A DNA stretch of 36,268 nucleotides from Rikenellaceae bacterium (GTDB lineage Bacteria; Bacteroidota; Bacteroidia; Bacteroidales; UBA932): assembly GCA_022777205.1 (NCBI GenBank), contig JALFGP010000115.1, positions 1-36,268 of the forward strand. Direction: 5' to 3'. A program made the position numbers and the translations under genes. How positions within the stretch are numbered: position 1 is the stretch's first letter; every line of letters starts with the position of its first letter. The notes beneath the pieces are model-generated. The model had not been told where the DNA came from. It ran no database searches and saw nothing but the letters and a program-made list of their open reading frames with translations. Below, in pieces: positions 34,785-36,268 of this stretch.

Positions 34785-35705
34785 ATGGCTAGAACCAAGA
34801 TACCATATGCTAAACAGGCGAAATCACTGGATGAACAGATTACAATTCTGAGAAGCAGAAACGTAATAATAAAGGACGAGGAGAAGGCAAAAGAGTATCT
34901 TTCTGATATAGGATATTACCGTCTTGGTTTCTACTCTTTCCCTTTTGAACTTACATACCCTTTTTTAGATAGCAGAAGGCGTCACGAGGTAAAGCCCAAT
35001 ACCACAATCGAGGAGATTGTCGCACTGTATTATTACGATTTTGATCTTAGGAGCATTCTAAACAAATATCTTTCAAGAATTGAAGTATCTATCAGGACAA
35101 CAATGATTTACAAGTTGTCTCTAAAGTACTCGTCCAATCCAACATGGTTTGCGGATAACACAGTCGTTAACAATGACTTCGTGAAAGATTTCTACCGTGA
35201 GGTATACTGCCACCTAAGAAACAAACCTACAATTTCGAGGCATCATAATAAGTACTACGGACAATATGCTCCTGCTTGGAAAACTATGGAGTTTATGACT
35301 ATGGGAAATCTTGAGACCCTATATGACAATCTCATACTTGACAAAGACAAGAGACTGATATCCGCAACATATGGTGAGCATTCAACTGCAGCATTCAAAA
35401 CATATCTGTCTGCGATAAGAGAGGTTAGAAATGCATGCGCCCACGGTAATGTCATGTTTGGGTTAAGGCTTTCTTTTGGTATAAGTACAGGTATTGCATG
35501 CCCGTCATTAAAACCGGGAACCAATCAGTCTCTTAATGGTGCATTGCGTGTTATCAACCACATGATACGACAGATTTCGGCGAATCGTGCAAATGATATG
35601 TGGGATGAATTGTATAAGGCAACTGCACGACTCTACTCTAAGGTCCCATACCTACGCACGATGATTGAAAAAGAAACGGGTATCATTGTTCCGGCCTCAA
35701 TTTGA
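34785..35705 (+). CDS. Abi_2 family abortive-infection protein (AbiF/AbiD-like, HEPN RNase)
   Basis: Abi_2 proteins stop phage spread by shutting down the host and carry a HEPN RNase fold. The 306-residue protein shows the family layout. The N-terminus is YAKQAKSLDEQITILRSRNVII, with IGYYRLGFYSFPF at ~42-54 and YYYDFDLRSILNKYLSRIEVSIRTTM at ~82-107. APAWKTMEFMTMGNLETLYDNL follows at ~162-183, and the HEPN active site R-x4-H is at Arg215-His220 (REVRNACAHGN). Length and motif order are normal, so it should be active. There is no protein partner gene next to it. A predicted small RNA starts ~75 nt downstream on the same strand. Confidence 0.88.
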   Translation: MARTKIPYAKQAKSLDEQITILRSRNVIIKDEEKAKEYLSDIGYYRLGFYSFPFELTYPFLDSRRRHEVKPNTTIEEIVALYYYDFDLRSILNKYLSRIEVSIRTTMIYKLSLKYSSNPTWFADNTVVNNDFVKDFYREVYCHLRNKPTISRHHNKYYGQYAPAWKTMEFMTMGNLETLYDNLILDKDKRLISATYGEHSTAAFKTYLSAIREVRNACAHGNVMFGLRLSFGISTGIACPSLKPGTNQSLNGALRVINHMIRQISANRANDMWDELYKATARLYSKVPYLRTMIEKETGIIVPASI

Positions 35706-35744
35706 AGAATAAGACAGGATAAATGGGAAAAAGTATCAATTTGT

Positions 35745-35775
35745 TTTGAATGGAATAAAAATTGAAGTATATTTG
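35745..35775 (+). promoter_or_regulatory. Strong consensus promoter of a small RNA
   Basis: TTTG (35745-35748), a 19-nt spacer and TATATTTG (35768-35775) match both Bacteroidota promoter elements perfectly. It is the best promoter in the window and starts 40 nt after the abi stop, with no credible gene after it. Expected transcription start about 35780. Confidence 0.75.
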
Positions 35776-35779
35776 CAAC

Positions 35780-35865
35780 ATCATAGTGTATTTGGATCGC
35801 CCGGTTGCGGCCACATGCACTCTAAAAAAGATTTAGCCTTCGGTTCTCCGAAGGCTTTTTCTTTT
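35780..35865 (+). ncRNA. Predicted ~85-nt structured RNA downstream of the abi gene
   Basis: The predicted RNA runs from the start expected from the promoter to the end of the U-tract. Its 5' half is one long hairpin: AGTGTAT (35785-35791) with ATGCACT (35815-35821, one G-U), then TGG with CCA, then TCGC with GCGG, closing a CCGGTT loop at 35801-35806. An A-rich single-stranded stretch (35822-35834) leads to the terminator. The only ORF across it starts within the promoter spacer and is not protein-like. Position right behind a HEPN Abi protein suggests an RNA antitoxin or guide-like partner; that role is inference. I recall recent reports linking AbiF-type proteins with small RNAs but have not checked them. 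Confidence 0.65.
35836..35865 (+). terminator. Intrinsic terminator of the small RNA
   Basis: GCCTTCGG (35836-35843), TTCT loop, CCGAAGGC (35848-35855) then TTTTTCTTTT: an 8-bp GC-rich stem with a tetraloop and a long U-tract. This is a textbook intrinsic terminator. Confidence 0.9.
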
Positions 35866-35973
35866 CCACAAAACCGCAACTTAACGCAAGATAAAGCAGC
35901 AGAAACCATCTATGTTTCAATAGATTAGATATTGAATATCTTTGCTTTCAGAATTCATAGAGAATAATGAAAG

Positions 35974-36079
35974 GTAAGCATCCGATTAAGGACAACTTGT
36001 ATTATTGATTCCAAGTTGAAGGCAACTTGTTCAAGTTGGCCAAAGTTGGGTCAAGTTGATTCTACTTGGTTTGTTTTGC
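35974..36079. other. Probable IS66 terminus and CAAGTTG/CAACTTG cluster
   Basis: GTAAGC at 35974 is the kind of start (GTAA) seen at IS66 inverted repeats, and the transposase end lies ~105 bp inside. Between them CAAGTTG or its complement CAACTTG occurs at 35993, 36012, 36023, 36032 and 36052, with AAAGTTG at 36042. The pair at 36023-36038 is a perfect 7-2-7 dyad. The other IS end is outside the window, so the boundary is a suggestion. Bases 35866-35973 hold nothing else recognised. Confidence 0.4.
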
Positions 36080-36268
36080 CTACTTGTCTGGCAGGAGTTC
36101 ACGGAGAGCTTCACGGTTGTTCTCGTTCCCGGGTATCCGGAGCAGGATATCCTCCATCCATTCACGTGGATTAACGTCCAGGGCCTTGCAACTGTCCACC
36201 AGGGAGTAGACGATGGCAGCACGCACCGCAGCATCGTGGTTCCCGCAGAACAGGTAGTTCTTGCGACC
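36080..36268 (-). CDS. tnpC: IS66-family transposase (TnpC), C-terminal 62 residues
   Basis: The frame enters from the right edge and ends at TAG (36080-36082). It reads GRKNYLFCGNHDAAVRAAIV then YSLVDSCKALDVNPREWMEDILLRI, the conserved end of IS66 DDE transposases (RKNYLF..H..A..A, then NP.EWL..VL.RI). Whether the full gene is intact cannot be seen. The predicted frame at 36031-36234 on the same strand is a wrong-frame shadow. Confidence 0.85.
   Translation of the reverse strand, partial: GRKNYLFCGNHDAAVRAAIVYSLVDSCKALDVNPREWMEDILLRIPGNENNREALRELLPDK

Noticed and set aside
34785..35705. Cas13 or another CRISPR effector
   Set aside because: There is one HEPN motif in a 306-residue protein and no repeat-spacer array; the Abi_2 layout fits fully.
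35746..35928. 60-codon ORF across the predicted small RNA
   Set aside because: It begins inside the promoter spacer and reads through the terminator; no ribosome-binding context and no motif. The RNA reading explains the region better.
23949..36268. Direct repeat of the mnmE end as attR
   Set aside because: Scanning the plus strand downstream I found no second ATTGGTAAGTG; only the inverted 11-bp copy near 29768 exists, so element borders are not claimed.
1..36268. tRNA or rRNA genes
   Set aside because: No cloverleaf with T-loop GGTTCRA and no rRNA segment was recognised in any intergenic gap.

Overview
The window looks like a chromosomal piece of a member of the Bacteroidota, probably a Bacteroidales gut or oral type. 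This rests on the Bacteroidota -7 promoter element TAnnTTTG seen repeatedly in front of genes, an IspG with the insert domain of this phylum, an MlaD-type MCE protein next to a SPOR-like amidase, a Rho with a long polar insert, and mobile-element relics (DUF3987 primase tail, IS21 and IS66 relics) common in Bacteroidales. I do not assign a genus.

Positions 1-23961 are an ordinary core genome. On the plus strand are the tail of an Ig-like-domain protein, an outer-membrane barrel and ispG. Facing them on the minus strand is the operon rsfS-ftsH-cdsA-psd-CNNM transporter (ribosome silencing, membrane proteolysis, phospholipid synthesis). Next come birA (+) and rpe (-), whose 3' ends overlap antisense, then dnaA, an mlaD-like MCE gene and an amidase on the minus strand. 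On the plus strand follow lptD, rho and a FeoB-like gene with a decayed GTPase domain. A HAD phosphatase-topB pair on the minus strand and mnmE on the plus strand complete the core. Several gene ends carry perfect hairpins that overlap the last codons.

From the 3' end of mnmE (23961) to the window end the DNA is accessory. mnmE ends in a sequence very close to the attachment site used by SGI1-type islands, and a DUF3987 primase tail follows directly. Then comes a three-gene restriction-modification-like operon (24647-29749): two methyltransferase-like subunits with complementary motif losses and a GIY-YIG/SF2 helicase/tudor-like effector. Next are an orphan small gene, a roughly 0.93-kb block with three related repeats, and a compact minus-strand operon (unknown protein, agmatine-deiminase-family enzyme, Sel1-repeat protein). 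An IS21 relic, an Abi_2/AbiF HEPN protein and the 3' end of an IS66 transposase complete the region.

The most interesting item is at 34785-35866. A HEPN-motif Abi_2 protein is followed by a perfect Bacteroidota promoter, a predicted transcript of about 85 nt that folds into one long hairpin, and a textbook intrinsic terminator, with no credible ORF. This is the layout expected of an Abi toxin with an RNA partner. The split methyltransferase-helicase operon and the FeoB with no P-loop are the next best leads.
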